This document shows positions 20,193 to 31,198 of a stretch of DNA of 42,272 nt, piece by piece. Origin of the DNA: Clarireedia homoeocarpa (lineage: Eukaryota > Ascomycota > Leotiomycetes > Helotiales > Rutstroemiaceae); the NCBI GenBank assembly GCA_001465935.1, contig LNKV01000094.1:1-42272 (forward strand). The letters are read 5' to 3'. Under the pieces are notes generated by a model. The model was not told where the DNA came from, made no database searches, and saw nothing but the letters and a program-made list of their open reading frames with translations. Numbering within the stretch: the first letter of the stretch is position 1; the number at the start of each line of letters is the position of its first letter. The position numbers and the translations under genes are program-made.

Positions 20193-21042
20193 AGTGAAAT
20201 ATCTTGGATTGAAAATTGAGGGTGGTTTGATTCCGCCAGATGTTCTTTTTGCTCTTTTTTTTTGGACTGTTTGTTGTTTGCTTATTCCTTTTTCATTCAC
20301 TCCCAAACTGTCGCATTTTTTTCTGTGCTCCGGGTGGGGGTTTCGGTCAAATGGTAGGGCAAAGCGGGATGACTCCATGCAGGAGAAAAGTGGACCGGAA
20401 AAGTTTAGATGCTGTGCTCCTGCTAGTAGCTAGAACATAGCTAGAACATAGCTAGAACATGTAGGTGAAAGCCATGGACTTTGAATTTTGATATATAATC
20501 TCAGGACATCCCTCTTACTTTGATGAGTCTGCGAGTAGTGTTGGCACTCAGAAGATACAAAGGTCAAGTCAACAAGCAGAACTCTGTGCTGGGTGCAGGT
20601 GACTATGAGCTGCGAAGCACATTGATGTCGCTTGTGTTATGCCGACCTAATTCCTGCTTCTCCATCGGGCGTCTCCTTTGCTTCCCATATCTATATCAAT
20701 CGATTAGGCCACTTTCATGCAGCTAAGATACATTCTCGTTTTGTAATATTTGTAGGCGACTTCCCTTCGCCCATAAAGTACCTCCGTTGCATTTCGACTA
20801 GATGTAGCCTTCATTGATCCCGGGCATGCTCCTCGAGATTTCGAAAAAAAAAAAAAAACTACAATAGCGGGATGCTGGAAGTCCTTCTGAAGCCAGATTT
20901 TGCTGGTTCTCCGAATGTATTTTGGGTGTATGTATTATGATGCGGTGGAATAGATCTCAACCCTCCTCTAGTCTTCGTAACCATGACAGCATTGATTATT
21001 CCCAGCAGGAGAAAGCGCCACTCGATCTCTGTCCTGCCTAGC
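20193..21042. other. Intergenic region, no gene seen
   Basis: A triplicated TAGCTAGAACA motif occurs near 20427-20460 and an A-run near 20845. The short frames here have no support. Confidence 0.45.
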
Positions 21043-22046
21043 TCACGCATCCCCCATCTTCTCATCCATCATCCTCATCATCTCATCCTCCTCATCTCCT
21101 ACCCCATTCCCACTATTCCCACCCCCACCCCCTCTCACGCCCAATAATTTCCTAACATCCTCCCTCAGCAACATCCCCACATCTCCAAAAACCTCCCTCC
21201 CCCTCCTCGCCACCCCCTCCACACTCCTCATCCCCACAACCAAAAACCCCAACTCCTCCCTCTCCACATCAAACACCTCCCACCACTCATTCTCCGGCAT
21301 CTTCGCCTCTTCCTCCCTTGCCGCCAAATATATCGCCGCCACCGCCAACGCACACGGCTGATGCGTTAGATACAGCATCTGCGGACTCAGCAGCGCCGAG
21401 TTTAGATACCGGAATGTGCGTTTCGCCAGGGCTTTCCCCTCTTCTTTCTTCGAAAATGCATCGAGGATCTGGAGATATGTGATAGCAAGGGGATGTGGGA
21501 GTGCGACGTGGGTGTTGAAGCCGAGGGCGTTGAGGATGTGGCCTTCGATGATTAGGAGACGCGTGCGGTAGGTTATATAGGCGGTTTCGGAGAGGTAGTA
21601 GGAGGAGGGATCATTTTCGACGGAGGCTGCTGCCGATGATGAGAGCGAGGAGGAGCGCGAGAGGAGGTAGGTATATACGTTTGTGATGCTGCGAAAGGAG
21701 CGTGGGGAGGCGGAGATTTTGGCTGTGAGGTAGAGGGTTGCGGCGGATATGTCCTGATGTGGATTGGGTTAGCATTGATCGATTAATGGATGAGAGCAGG
21801 AGTTGAGCTCGGGAGGTTTATATTTACGCTGAATTCATGTTGCATTAGGTCATCTACAAGCCAATATCTGAAGAGAAGAACATTTGCTTGAGCTGTGATG
21901 TCTTGTGGTAGACGGAGTAAAATGCCTGCGGCTTGTGTCAACCGCGCCGTATAGAATCGAATGCTATCTTGAATTTCAGCCGGCAGGTTTGACACATTCT
22001 TATACAATTGATCAGAAGTTGCCAATGGGTTGTATAGATGTGACAT
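21043..22046 (-). CDS. Cyclin, L-type
   Basis: Exons are 21828-22046 and 21043-21753 with a 74-base intron, giving 309 residues. The N-terminus (PLATSDQLYKNVSNLP, then EIQDSIRFYTARLTQAAG, ILLRLPQDITAQANVLLFRYW) matches the first cyclin box of cyclin L, and DISAATLYLTAKIS continues it. The second box starts near IIEGHILNALGFNTHVALPHP and includes SALLSPQMLYLTHQP. Cyclins of this group pair with CDK11-type kinases and act in transcription and splicing in the nucleus. A glycine-rich stretch (GGGGGNSGNG) and an acidic/Met-rich end follow. It is not the cyclin C partner of the CDK8 kinase in this window. Only 244 bases separate its start from the GST gene on the other strand. Confidence 0.85.
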
Positions 22047-22290
22047 GGTTGTTAGTTATCATAACGAACAATGTCAATCTTGCTTGGGTTTTTGAGATTC
22101 GGTTCTGTTGCCTCGTGCGCAAGGCAACAATTGTTGATTTTATAGTACTTCTACTTCATACTGCCTGCAGTGCTTACAAGCAGCAGGCGGAGAAATATCT
22201 AAAGAAGTGTATTTCCCTAGCTGTTCTGCATGCAACTTCCTTTTACCATTTTCACATCGACCAAGACGAGATCTACACTTCAATTCAGCA

Positions 22291-23276
22291 ATGACGGAGA
22301 TTTACACTGCTGATACCCCCGCAGCGGTTAGAAATGCCACAGTAAGGGGGCCATCCGAGGTTGTGCTTACAATTCGGGTACTCCAAGACTGGATCAGAAA
22401 TAGGGACTCCATTGGATCACGAAATCGACACCCAGTGGAAAGAAAGTGCAAATTTTGCTTGAAGAGCTCAAGGATGCCTATAGAATTGAGTGGACAACAA
22501 GCTTGGTTGACCTCGAGACGGACGAGCAGAAGGAAAGCTGGTTCCTACACCTCAGCCCCAATGGTATACACAAACTCCAGCTTTGGTTGTTAGCTACGAA
22601 ACTAGTTCTAAACTGCTGCTTTCAAGGGAAAATTCCAATGCTGATAGACAACACATTAACCCCGCCTTTTCCCATCATGGAATCATCTGCAGAACTTCTG
22701 TATCTCATAAAGTTACATCTGTTTGATAAAGATAACATCTTCGGGTTTGATAATAAGCGCGAGCATAGTGAGGCGGTACAATGGCTTTTTTTTCTGGCAA
22801 GCATCTGGCCAGCCAAATCAAGGACAGCACAGCCATTTCTGCAAATCTGCACCCGAAAAAGTTCCTTGTAAGTAATTTACTTGAGGGGATAGGGAAAGAA
22901 AGTTCCATAACTTATGTTAGAGCTTGGAAGGGTTATGTAAACTAATGTTAACAAAATATCAATTTCACGCTTTAGAACTGAGACTCTGCGCATTTATGAT
23001 GTGCTTGAAGCCCGCCTCTCCGGACGTTGGACTGGTGTGCCACGGGAATATCTGGCGGGAACAGGAAAGGGCAAATACAGCATCGCCGACATTGGAGCTT
23101 GGCCGTGGGTTCGATCATGGAGGTCTGCGCAATTCGCTGACGAGGACATGGCGGACTTTCCATGTTTACTACAATGGATTGCCCGCATTGCGGAACGCCC
23201 AGCGGTTCAACGAGGTATCTCTAGCTTTTATGATAGTGAAGAGAACTCTGCGCTGCGAGTATCAACAAAGAGGTAG
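22291..23276 (+). pseudogene. Glutathione S-transferase (Ure2-like) with an apparent frameshift
   Basis: The parts of a fungal GST are clear: MTEIYTADTP, KVQILLEELKDAY, a thioredoxin-fold end NGKIPMLIDN with PFPIMESSAELLYL, and the C-terminal helical part REYLAGTGKGKYSIADIG with WPWV and AERPAVQRGI. Proposed exons are 22291-22326, 22443-22563, 22627 to about 22867, and about 22979-23276. In a run of eight T near 22786-22793 the family sequence continues only if one T is removed (then WLFFWQASGQPNQGQ). In addition, about seven residues normally found before ETLRIYDVLE have no counterpart at the last junction. Either the gene is decaying or the T run is a sequence error; the assignment to GST is firm. 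Exon 1 could instead end at a stronger GTAAGG donor at 22342. Confidence 0.65.
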
Positions 23277-23460
23277 AACCGTATATCATAAGTTCAGCTA
23301 AAGACATTAAATAATTATTGGTATTTTCTTATTGATTATATTTTGGAAGATCCTATTTGGAAGGTTATAAATCACATGTTGACTTTCACCAAAACCGCGT
23401 CCCAGCTCTAAGCAGACAAGGAACTGGTAAAAGGAACAAGATAAATGCGAGCTGAGAAGA

Positions 23461-24552
23461 TCACTCTTGTGATCTCGATCTCAAAAATTCCAGAATGACT
23501 TTAACAGCCCAGCGAACAGTATTGTCGATACTAGCATCCACAGCCCTAACATAAACGCCATCAACTACATCTTGCCCAGCCTTCGTTAACAGCCAGCCAA
23601 AGTCTTTCTCGTATCCGGGCCAGACAACATCTTCAAAATACCCCTCGGTCTTCCACATCTGTCCTGGCTTTCTACCTCCACCTTTGGATTCGTCGAGATA
23701 AGGCTTTCTTTCCATTCTGCGTTTTTTGGCGACCCCCTTACTTGTTGGAAGAAAGAGTTTGATATCAAAAGTATTCGTCAGATTTTGTTTGGCGATGACT
23801 CCTTCCTTGATGCGTTTGGATTCATCCTCCACCACTGGCTTCAAACTCTCCTCAACCTCAGCGCAGTATTGTTTGTCAGACTTGTTGTTTTCGTCTTCAG
23901 AATCTACATCGTCAGGCGCCACATCTTTGCTGAACAGCAAAAATCCTTCGACAAATAGCCAGCGGACCTTTGTAAGCATCTCAGTTTCTTGGCCTTTTGA
24001 ATCAGCGTAGCTGACTTGTGTTTCACCACTCGAGGCAGTTTGTGTTCTAAAAAAGCTTGCAACTTTCTCTCCCATGCTACTAATAAGTTGTGCATATTCT
24101 TCCGCTAGCTTTTGTGGATTTGCATCTTCGCTTTTGAATGCTGGCTTGAGCTCTGGCTCCAGTACCCCACGCTGTGCCCTTTGTACGCTGTTCAGAAGAC
24201 TTTTGAAGTCAACGGCTTCCAGGCAATCAGTATTTGGTCCTACAATTCCGATAGGCTCGTTACCCTGTGAACCATTGCAGGAATAAACGTATAGTGCATT
24301 CTCGTTTCCTTGGATAGGTTTCCGAACATATTCGGCCTCCGCTGAAGTACTGTAGAAGGAAACCAGCGGGCAGCAGCTCTTTGGGAGGAAAAACGCATCC
24401 TGATGAATGGTGCTGGTTGAAGGCGAATAACGTGCAAATATCTTGGAAAGTAGAAAAGCTAGTACTGTTTTACCGGATGAGGTGCAGCCAGATATTGCGA
24501 TCGTCAAGACATTCGAGCCAGCTTGGAGTTCTTTACCCATTGTTGCAGTCAA
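23461..24552 (-). CDS. Nicotinamide riboside kinase-like P-loop protein
   Basis: Single-exon gene of 363 residues. A Walker A loop, GCTSSGKT (22-29), is followed by a DAFF segment (IHQDAFFLPK), the usual start of NRK1/uridine-kinase type enzymes, then a Walker B-like stretch LFVEGFLLF. KLFLPTSK, RRMERKPYLD, a WKTEGYFEDVVWPGY segment and the ending match fungal nicotinamide riboside kinases, which phosphorylate nicotinamide riboside in NAD salvage. It is longer than yeast Nrk1 because of an inserted, partly acidic middle region (SEDENNKSDK). Two ATGs lie close together (MTATMGKE); the longer form is given. Cytosolic location and substrate come from the family. Confidence 0.82.
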   Translation of the reverse strand: MTATMGKELQAGSNVLTIAISGCTSSGKTVLAFLLSKIFARYSPSTSTIHQDAFFLPKSCCPLVSFYSTSAEAEYVRKPIQGNENALYVYSCNGSQGNEPIGIVGPNTDCLEAVDFKSLLNSVQRAQRGVLEPELKPAFKSEDANPQKLAEEYAQLISSMGEKVASFFRTQTASSGETQVSYADSKGQETEMLTKVRWLFVEGFLLFSKDVAPDDVDSEDENNKSDKQYCAEVEESLKPVVEDESKRIKEGVIAKQNLTNTFDIKLFLPTSKGVAKKRRMERKPYLDESKGGGRKPGQMWKTEGYFEDVVWPGYEKDFGWLLTKAGQDVVDGVYVRAVDASIDNTVRWAVKVILEFLRSRSQE

Positions 24553-25665
24553 ATAGTGTGGACTTATAGAATAGATTGGTTAGACTCTATCTAGTAATGG
24601 AGAGGAGATGGCAGATGGACGGTCGAAACGCTTCCCTTATAACCCATTGTTGGAAATTATTCAGAAAATGAACAGTTGAGACCAACTTCGATGACACAGA
24701 TAACGAAGCTGCTCGAATCACCTTACGAGTGAATCCCTAGAACTGATACATAGAAGGTAATCGGTGTGCTTTGGGGTTGTGAATCCGAATGCATGCTGTC
24801 GAGACAGCGTGGGGGGTCAAATAGAGTGAATATGACCTGCGACTGAGCCAACAAGGTGGTAGGAAGAGATACATATCGTCAGCTTCCTCTCAATTCTACC
24901 TTGATATCCACCGAGAATTCATCAATTCATGCAAGCTAGAAAGAATCTGATTGAAAATATCGAGATACTACTGCCACCCGATGATTCGGAAGGGGAATGT
25001 ATAGACCAGAACATGACAAGCTCGGGCCGGCGAACGAAAATGGGAAGAGAAACCACAAAACTAGACCTTCCCGGAGCCCGCCAATAGGCAACTAGAAGTC
25101 ACCCTATCATGATTCACTCAGTCATGATGAGCTTAAAGTGGTCATATGCCGGTTGGTTTCCCCACCTGTCAAAGGCCTTTTGGAAAGTGCCAAACATTGG
25201 CAACTCAGAAAACTTTGTGAGTGTTCATTGACTGCAGGATACATTCTAGACCCATGATGCAGAATATGCCTGGTAAGCATGATATCCCAATATTTCCTGT
25301 GTTGGCTGCCACGGAAGAATGCCATGGCCTCGACAATGAAGAGTGACTTCAGAGGCGTGCATTGCCGTTTGTCATCCCTCAAGATTGGGTGTCGGGGTCT
25401 TTGGTTTTCCGGAGAGTTGTAAATCCAGAATACGCTACCGAAAGTCGATAGATAAAGAACGACTGAAGTTGCAATTAGCGGTGGTTCTTGGAAATGGTGG
25501 GAGACATCTATGTTTAATGCCTGAGGCACATAACTGGGAGACATATGCCGAGGGAAAACATCGGGAAAGCTTGGGCCGAGCAAAACCGGGACCCTCCGTC
25601 ATCAATTGCTTCATTATCAAATTCCGCACCACAACAAGCAATTGACAACCAAGAGAGCAGCCGAC
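24553..25665. other. Divergent intergenic region between kinase-like gene and ETF beta
   Basis: This should hold both promoters. A minus-strand frame at 25122-25583 is long (about 140 codons from its first ATG) but shows no domain, hydrophobic pattern or intron and overlaps the ETF beta promoter. I leave it unassigned. Confidence 0.45.
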
Positions 25666-26647
25666 ATGTCCGCTTTACGTATTCTTGTTCCTGTTAAGAG
25701 GGTCATTGACTATGCTGTATTCACCCCTCAGCCCCTTTCCCCTTCCTCCCACCAACCCTTGCAACACGTTCTCAAAGGCAATCAAAAAAATGAATCCATG
25801 CTAATCAAAAAATTGCAAAGGTCAAACCCCGCGTCAACAAAACGCAAACAGGCATCGAAACCAATGGCGTAAAACACAGTATGAATCCTTTTGACGAGCT
25901 CTCGATCGAGGAATCTGTTCGGATCCGCGAGAAGAAATCTGCCCCGGGCGGCGTTGAAGACATTCTTGCATTTTCCGCCGGACCTAGCAAATCACAAGAT
26001 ACGCTACGCACAGCGATGGCTATGGGGGCAGATCGTTCCATACTGGTGGAGATGAAAGATGGTGAGGAGTTAGAACCATTAGGGGTTGCCAAACTGTTGA
26101 AGAAAGTTGTCGAGAAGGAAAAGAGCAACTTGGTAATTTTGGGAAAGCAGAGTATCGATGATGACGCCGCGCAGACCGGACAGATGCTGGCAGGCTTACT
26201 GGGTTGGAGTCAGGCTACTCAGGCAAGTAAGGTGGATTTCAAGGATGGGGATGTGGTGGAGGTCACGAAGGAGGTAGATGGAGGAACGGATGTGGTGCGA
26301 GCCAAGTTGCCAATGGTTATTACGACAGATTTGAGATTGAACGAGCCGAGATACGCAAGTTTGCAAAGCATTATGAAGGCGAAGAAGAAGAAGTTGGAGA
26401 AGACTTCATTGAGTGATTGGGGTCTTGATGCTTCGAAGCGACTGAAGACTTTGAAGGTTATTGGTAAGTTAATTCCTTCTTGCTTCGCCCCGCCTCTTCC
26501 CTCCCCCTGATGGCGCTCTTCCTGGGCGAGACTATTCACGCATTATTGCTAACAATCGGAACAGAACCACCGCCGAGACAAGGTGGTGGCAAGGTCGAAG
26601 ATGTGGATAGCATGATATCCAAGCTGAAGGAATTGGGTGCCTTGTAG
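25666..26647 (+). CDS. Electron transfer flavoprotein beta subunit
   Basis: Mitochondrial matrix protein that, with ETF alpha, carries electrons from acyl-CoA and other dehydrogenases to ETF-ubiquinone oxidoreductase. Exons are 25666-25716, 25821-26463 and 26565-26647; introns are 104 and 101 bases. The product has 258 residues. It begins MSALRILVPVKRVIDYA and continues across the intron with VKPRVNKTQTGIE, HSMNPFDELSIEESVRIRE, then NLVILGKQSIDDDAAQTGQM, LAGLLGWSQATQ, LPMVITTDLRLNEPRYASL and a lysine-rich KAKKKKLE, all hallmark ETF beta segments. Length agrees with the family. As in other members there is no obvious cleaved presequence. Confidence 0.95.
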
Positions 26648-27228
26648 GGTGATAGATGGCTTATAAAGGACCGTAACCATATATAAGTAACAGAAGCCGC
26701 GTCTAGAAATACATGGGTGTCCGGCTTGTCAAGAGACGGCTGGACCACAATTTCCTTTAACAATATTCCAAGATCTGTCTATCTGGGCGCGGAAAGATCA
26801 CATGAGCACACTTCTTATCTGAGTATACCATTCGCCCACACCCTCATCTATTCATACTCTCTGCCTGTCTCCAGCCAAGCTACGGCGATATGGATCGGAA
26901 GGCCCGTCCCGCTTCCTGTTCAATCTTCACTAGCAGGTGCTTCCCCCACGAATCGCAGTTTGAGAACCGGTAACATTCGGACATCTCCAAAAAGCCGCGG
27001 AGATTGTGAAACGGGATTGAACTTAACCTTCGGCTTTCCCAGACCCGCCGAGTCTTCAATACCGCCTTTATGCATTTCACCAACACCAACCTCAACCTCA
27101 GTCATAAATGCTACCTCACTACGAGGAACTAGACGCCACATCCGATCCGTGCATCGACACCAGTTCCGACTTTCTAATTTGACTAACTTATCGACTAACT
27201 TAGCCCCCTTGACTTATCACACCACGAA

Positions 27229-27332
27229 CCCTTAACTTCATCCCTCCTTAACCCTTCCAAGTAGCCGGACCCTTAACTTCATCTTTCCTTGATCCTGCCG
27301 AGTAACCGGACCCTTAATTTGATCCATCCATC
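27229..27332. repeat. Tandem repeat, 41-bp unit, 2.5 copies
   Basis: Two 41-base units beginning CCCTTAACTTCATC and ending CCGGA, at 27229-27269 and 27270-27310, then a partial third unit beginning CCCTTAATTTGATC. Confidence 0.85.
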
Positions 27333-28267
27333 CATCGCACCCACCAACCATCACTAGCACATGCACAGAACATTCCTCGCGCCTTCTAGTACTCCTGCAT
27401 TCCCAGCAGTCCACGCGCCGCGCACAGACATCATCTACCGAAGAAGCCTAGCATCACCCCCTGGCACTTCGCTTAGCCTTACAAGCAGATCTTTCTCGTA
27501 CGACAAAGTGAAACATTTTATCCTTTTTCGAGAAGTTTCGGATGTCGAGGAGGCAGCTGAATGGCTCGTTTGCATGCATGTCGAGAAGGGGATTTTAGAT
27601 TCATGAATCGTGCGGATAGAGCATTGTACTGTACGTACAGACAGTATAGTACAGTATTATAGTACAAATGCCAAAAGACTCACATCATTCAAGGTAATCT
27701 TACCAGCCGTGCTGCGTCGTGATGGTGACGAGGTGCCAAGGTAAGGTAAAGGGTAGTTAGTAATCTTGGAGCCATGAAATAAGGAAAAGAAAAGCGACAG
27801 TACTGTACAGTGGAGAAACGCCTCAATCTAGCTCCCCCCGATTCTGGGGTAAATACGAGTAGCACCACACACCGCCGAGTTAATAAAAATTAACCTTCCA
27901 ACGGATCCAGCGTCATCCTCACGATCTTCCAGAAGTAATCCACGTTTCCGGCTCCGGCTGCCCATCACAATTTCTGCTGCGGGATTACGCCGACTGCAGC
28001 TGTTCGTTCAACCACTGTGTAACCGCCTACGAACGGAATCTTTCCAGCTCTCGCTCGTCACATGGAGACGTATACAGTAAGGTTAGTTCGTTGTCATAGC
28101 GAGACTTTGCAAATCCCTACGTGTCCAGTGCATCTGAATCATGCCCAACGCGTTGTATGATAATCATTGCTCTTTTATTCGTCAGCATGAACGTGCATTC
28201 TGTCTGTATGCCGAGCGATTCATTCACAGGTGCCGGTACAGTAGTATTCAACGCAATGCTCCTTCGT

Positions 28268-28304
28268 CCCCATACCCATGCTCATACCCATACCCATACC
28301 CATA

Positions 28305-28337
<33 letters not shown>

Positions 28338-28338
28338 T
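28268..28338. repeat. CCCATA hexamer microsatellite
   Basis: About ten CCCATA units with two interruptions (a CCCATGCTCATA variant and an extra ATA). It differs from the fungal telomere unit CCCTAA. Confidence 0.9.
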
Positions 28339-28924
28339 CATACTTTACCGGCACAGTATATGTGAACCTCAAACTGTAAATGAAAAGTTTGGCTCATTTT
28401 CATCCTCTCCCCTCCCCTTCCCTTCCCTTCCCTTCCTTTCTCTAGTCTTATCTCCCTCTCGCTCAGCAGAACGGACTTTGAATTATTCAAACCCTTATCT
28501 ATCTTCCCGCGCAGCCTCTTCCTCTTTCTGCCCAAAGCTCTAAATTAATGCATACGAGGCCAGAACAGCCCACTACGTACATGTATACGTACCCACACAT
28601 GCAAAACTATATTACTATTCCGCCTAAGCCACACCCTTCCAACGATCTGCTTGCTAGTTCTCTCGTTTGATCTGATCAGTCTATCTACCTGTCTGGAAGA
28701 CCAAGGCAAAAAAACAACAACAAACATGCTGGTATGCATATCATATTATATACTACCACCCATCACTCTCCATATTATGACATCACATTTCCCTTCCCAA
28801 TTCCTCTCCCATATGACATAATCGTAAATGGAACAAACAAACGAACGCAAACAAACACGAATAGGATTTGACGTGGACAATCACAATATAGAACCCCCGC
28901 TACGGTACTGAGACACACAGGAAG

Positions 28925-30794
28925 ATGTTGTCGTTGAAGGTGGAGAGTTGGACGTGGTATTCGATTGCAGCGGTGTTGTTGGTTCTTAGATTGTAGGTGG
29001 TTGTGGATTCCTGTCTGGATTTGGATTCTTTTTGGAAGGGGTAAGGAGAAGAGGGGGAAGAGGGGAGGGGAGAGGGGAGTGATATAATGATGTATGAATG
29101 GAGGGGCAAATGGATTGATGCGATGTGCTGACTCTGACACTATATAGGTCCTCAAGATGGATTCCAAGTGGTTCGATGAAGAGATATCAGATGGAAGATT
29201 ACATCATGATTCTCGTATTCGTATGCATTCCCCTAATGATACCGAATCCTCCAAATCCATTGCCCAAATCCGTACCATGCAATGATCTGACGAGAACAGG
29301 TCTTCTACACCGTGCTGGTAGTCGTCATGAATATCGTAAACCATTGCGATACCAATCTGATCTTGGCAGCCGACATCCCAAATGTGCGTATTCACACCAC
29401 CATCAATCCCATCAAGGGCGATCATCGATGTCTCGAACTAACGCGCGCTAATGATAGCTCACGCCCGAATCAATCAAAAATCGTGTGCTGGGAAGCAAAC
29501 TGGTTCTCGTGGTTGAGCAGTCGATGATTATGACCATCTGGGGATGTAAGGCTTGCTTGCTATGCGTGTATATGAAACTGACGTAGGTCTTCGATGTACC
29601 TTCCTTTCCTTTCCACGTTGAGAAGCTGACGAAAGATTTAGCAAGGGGATAGAGCCCTACGAAATGATCGTAAAGATTGTAGCTGCGTATGTAGGAGTGG
29701 GTTTGGTCGTGATGGAGATCTTGTATTTCGGTGTTTGGTGCCGACCTTTCTCGAATTATTGGGCTGTGCCGACCCCAAATCGTTTGTCTTCCACGTTCTA
29801 GAAGCAATGTGAGGTATGCTGATGAGATGCTAGAACAATGCTCTACGGCTTTGCATCATCTGATAGTCAATGCGACGTTTAACATAAGTTCTGATTTCAT
29901 AATGCTGTTCATACCAATGCCTTTGGTGCTCAGGACGAAGCTTCCCACGCACGAGTAAGTACTTACCTAGCAATCTGATTCAAGATTGTGGTAGTCATCA
30001 GTCTGCTTCGTGTATCGAATGACTGACTGACCATGTGGATTTTTAGAAAGGGCTTGCTTCTAGGACTTTTCTCGCTCGGTTTATTCGTCATACTCAGCGC
30101 CATCCTCAACAAGTACGAATCATTCGCTGATCCATTCTCCGCAAAGTGGACCTACGTATGCTCTTCTGACCATTCCCTCCGTTTTCTACGAGGCTGACAC
30201 AATACGGTAGTGGTATATCCGAGAAGCGTCAACGGCGGTATACGTCGCCAACATTCCCACGTGCTGGCCGCTAGCGAGAAGGCTCTTTGGCTTAAGACCA
30301 TGGGGCAGTTCCTCCGACGAGACGAGACCGCGAACGAAAACGAAGGCCAAATCAAAGAGTTACATGAGCGCGGTGCGAATGGAGGGAACGCATTCTGGAC
30401 GATTTGCGCTCCGGAAGGATGACAGCCCACGCAGAACTGAAAGTAGGCAGAAGATAATCGAGTCATCAATAGAGGGAAGATCGGATGAAGCAGTAGGGTA
30501 CGTTGTCCACCTATTCTGCTCTCCCTTATCCGTTGCTGTTGAAAAACTTTCGACTGGACTTCTCACGCCAGAGTAGATAGGCTAACATGAAGAAATAGAC
30601 TTGAAATATGGGAGAATAGGGAGGTGCGAGTGAGTGAAGGGGCGAGGTTAGACCTCGAAGAACAGACTCTACCTAGAGATGAATATGCGACGCGAACTGT
30701 CGTCACTGCGCTGGGCGCGACAAGTGGTTCGAATGAACGTTCGAGGAGTAATTCGGAGTTAGAAAACCATCTTGATGCCGGACGAATGGTGTAG
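28925..30794 (+). CDS. Seven-helix integral membrane protein, PTH11/rhodopsin-domain type
   Basis: Nine exons fit in frame: 28925-28992, 29148-29220, 29300-29383, 29458-29582, 29636-29781, 29834-29954, 30047-30155, 30211-30497 and 30599-30794, giving 402 residues. An in-frame stop lies shortly upstream of the ATG. The family order is complete: ESWTWYSIAAVLLVLRL (helix 1), YQMEDYIMILVF and FYTVLVVVMNIV (2), GSKLVLVVEQ with MTIWGCKACLL (3), IVAAYVGVGLVVMEILYF followed by GVWCRPFSNYWAVPTPN (4), CSTALHHLIVNATFNISSDF (5), GLFSLGLFVILSAILNKYES (6) and WYIREASTAVYVANIPTCWP (7). The C-terminal cytosolic tail is charged. Fungal members include the PTH11 group of putative receptors; ligand and role here are unknown. 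All eight introns are short (52-155 bases). Confidence 0.88.
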
Positions 30795-31198
30795 AGACGA
30801 CGCCGCATATAGAATAATATGTCCCATTTCCAAAGAACAGATAATTGAGCCATTGGGTTCTTGGTTCTTGGTTCTTGCTGCTATGTGAATTTGTTGATGC
30901 CTCATATGACAGGCACAAAATGATCCGAGCAAGCATTCTGCATTCCGCGGCCGCCCTGACTGCGGACGTGATCCTGACGCGTGTGAATTTACCAGACCCG
31001 AGAAATCATAGAACTGCTCCTAAGGCACGGAACTTCAATAAATTTGTTTGCAGTGCCAAAGTCAACCATTCAATTGACCATAAATTCCCAAGATCCCCCA
31101 ACTATAGCTCTGACGAAAGTCGCCTCCTTTTACTCCCTTGAACATCTGCGTCTTGGTGGGAGATGCGCTTTAGCTTCATTCGCTCAATTCATTAAACA

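Larger units (their letters stand above)
26648..28924. other. Long intergenic region with tandem repeats, no supported gene
   Basis: About 2.3 kb. Candidate frames at 26920-27141 (-, 73 codons) and 27361-27606 (+, 81 codons, begins MHRTFLAPSS) have ATG starts but no recognisable motif. Two tandem repeats and a C/T-rich stretch at 28405-28445 are present. Promoter sequence for the membrane protein at 28925 should lie at the right end. Confidence 0.45.

Noticed and set aside
3880..22046. CDK8 kinase and a cyclin in one window as a functional pair
   Set aside because: The cyclin at 21043-22046 resembles cyclin L, whereas CDK8 pairs with cyclin C. They are 16 kb apart with unrelated genes between.
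25122..25583. Minus-strand frame of about 150 codons before ETF beta
   Set aside because: The first codon is TTG, composition is unlike the neighbouring genes, and it lies over the expected ETF beta promoter.
26920..27141. 73-codon minus-strand frame beginning MWRLVPRSEVAF
   Set aside because: It has a proper ATG but no motif, no intron evidence and no visible promoter context. Kept only as a remark in the intergenic entry.
26717..27235. 172-codon plus-strand frame downstream of ETF beta
   Set aside because: It opens with GTG rather than ATG, is low in complexity (Ser/Thr/Pro), overlaps a tandem repeat and shows no domain.
28268..28338. Telomere or internal telomeric repeat
   Set aside because: The unit is CCCATA, not the CCCTAA found in filamentous fungi, and normal genes follow on both sides.
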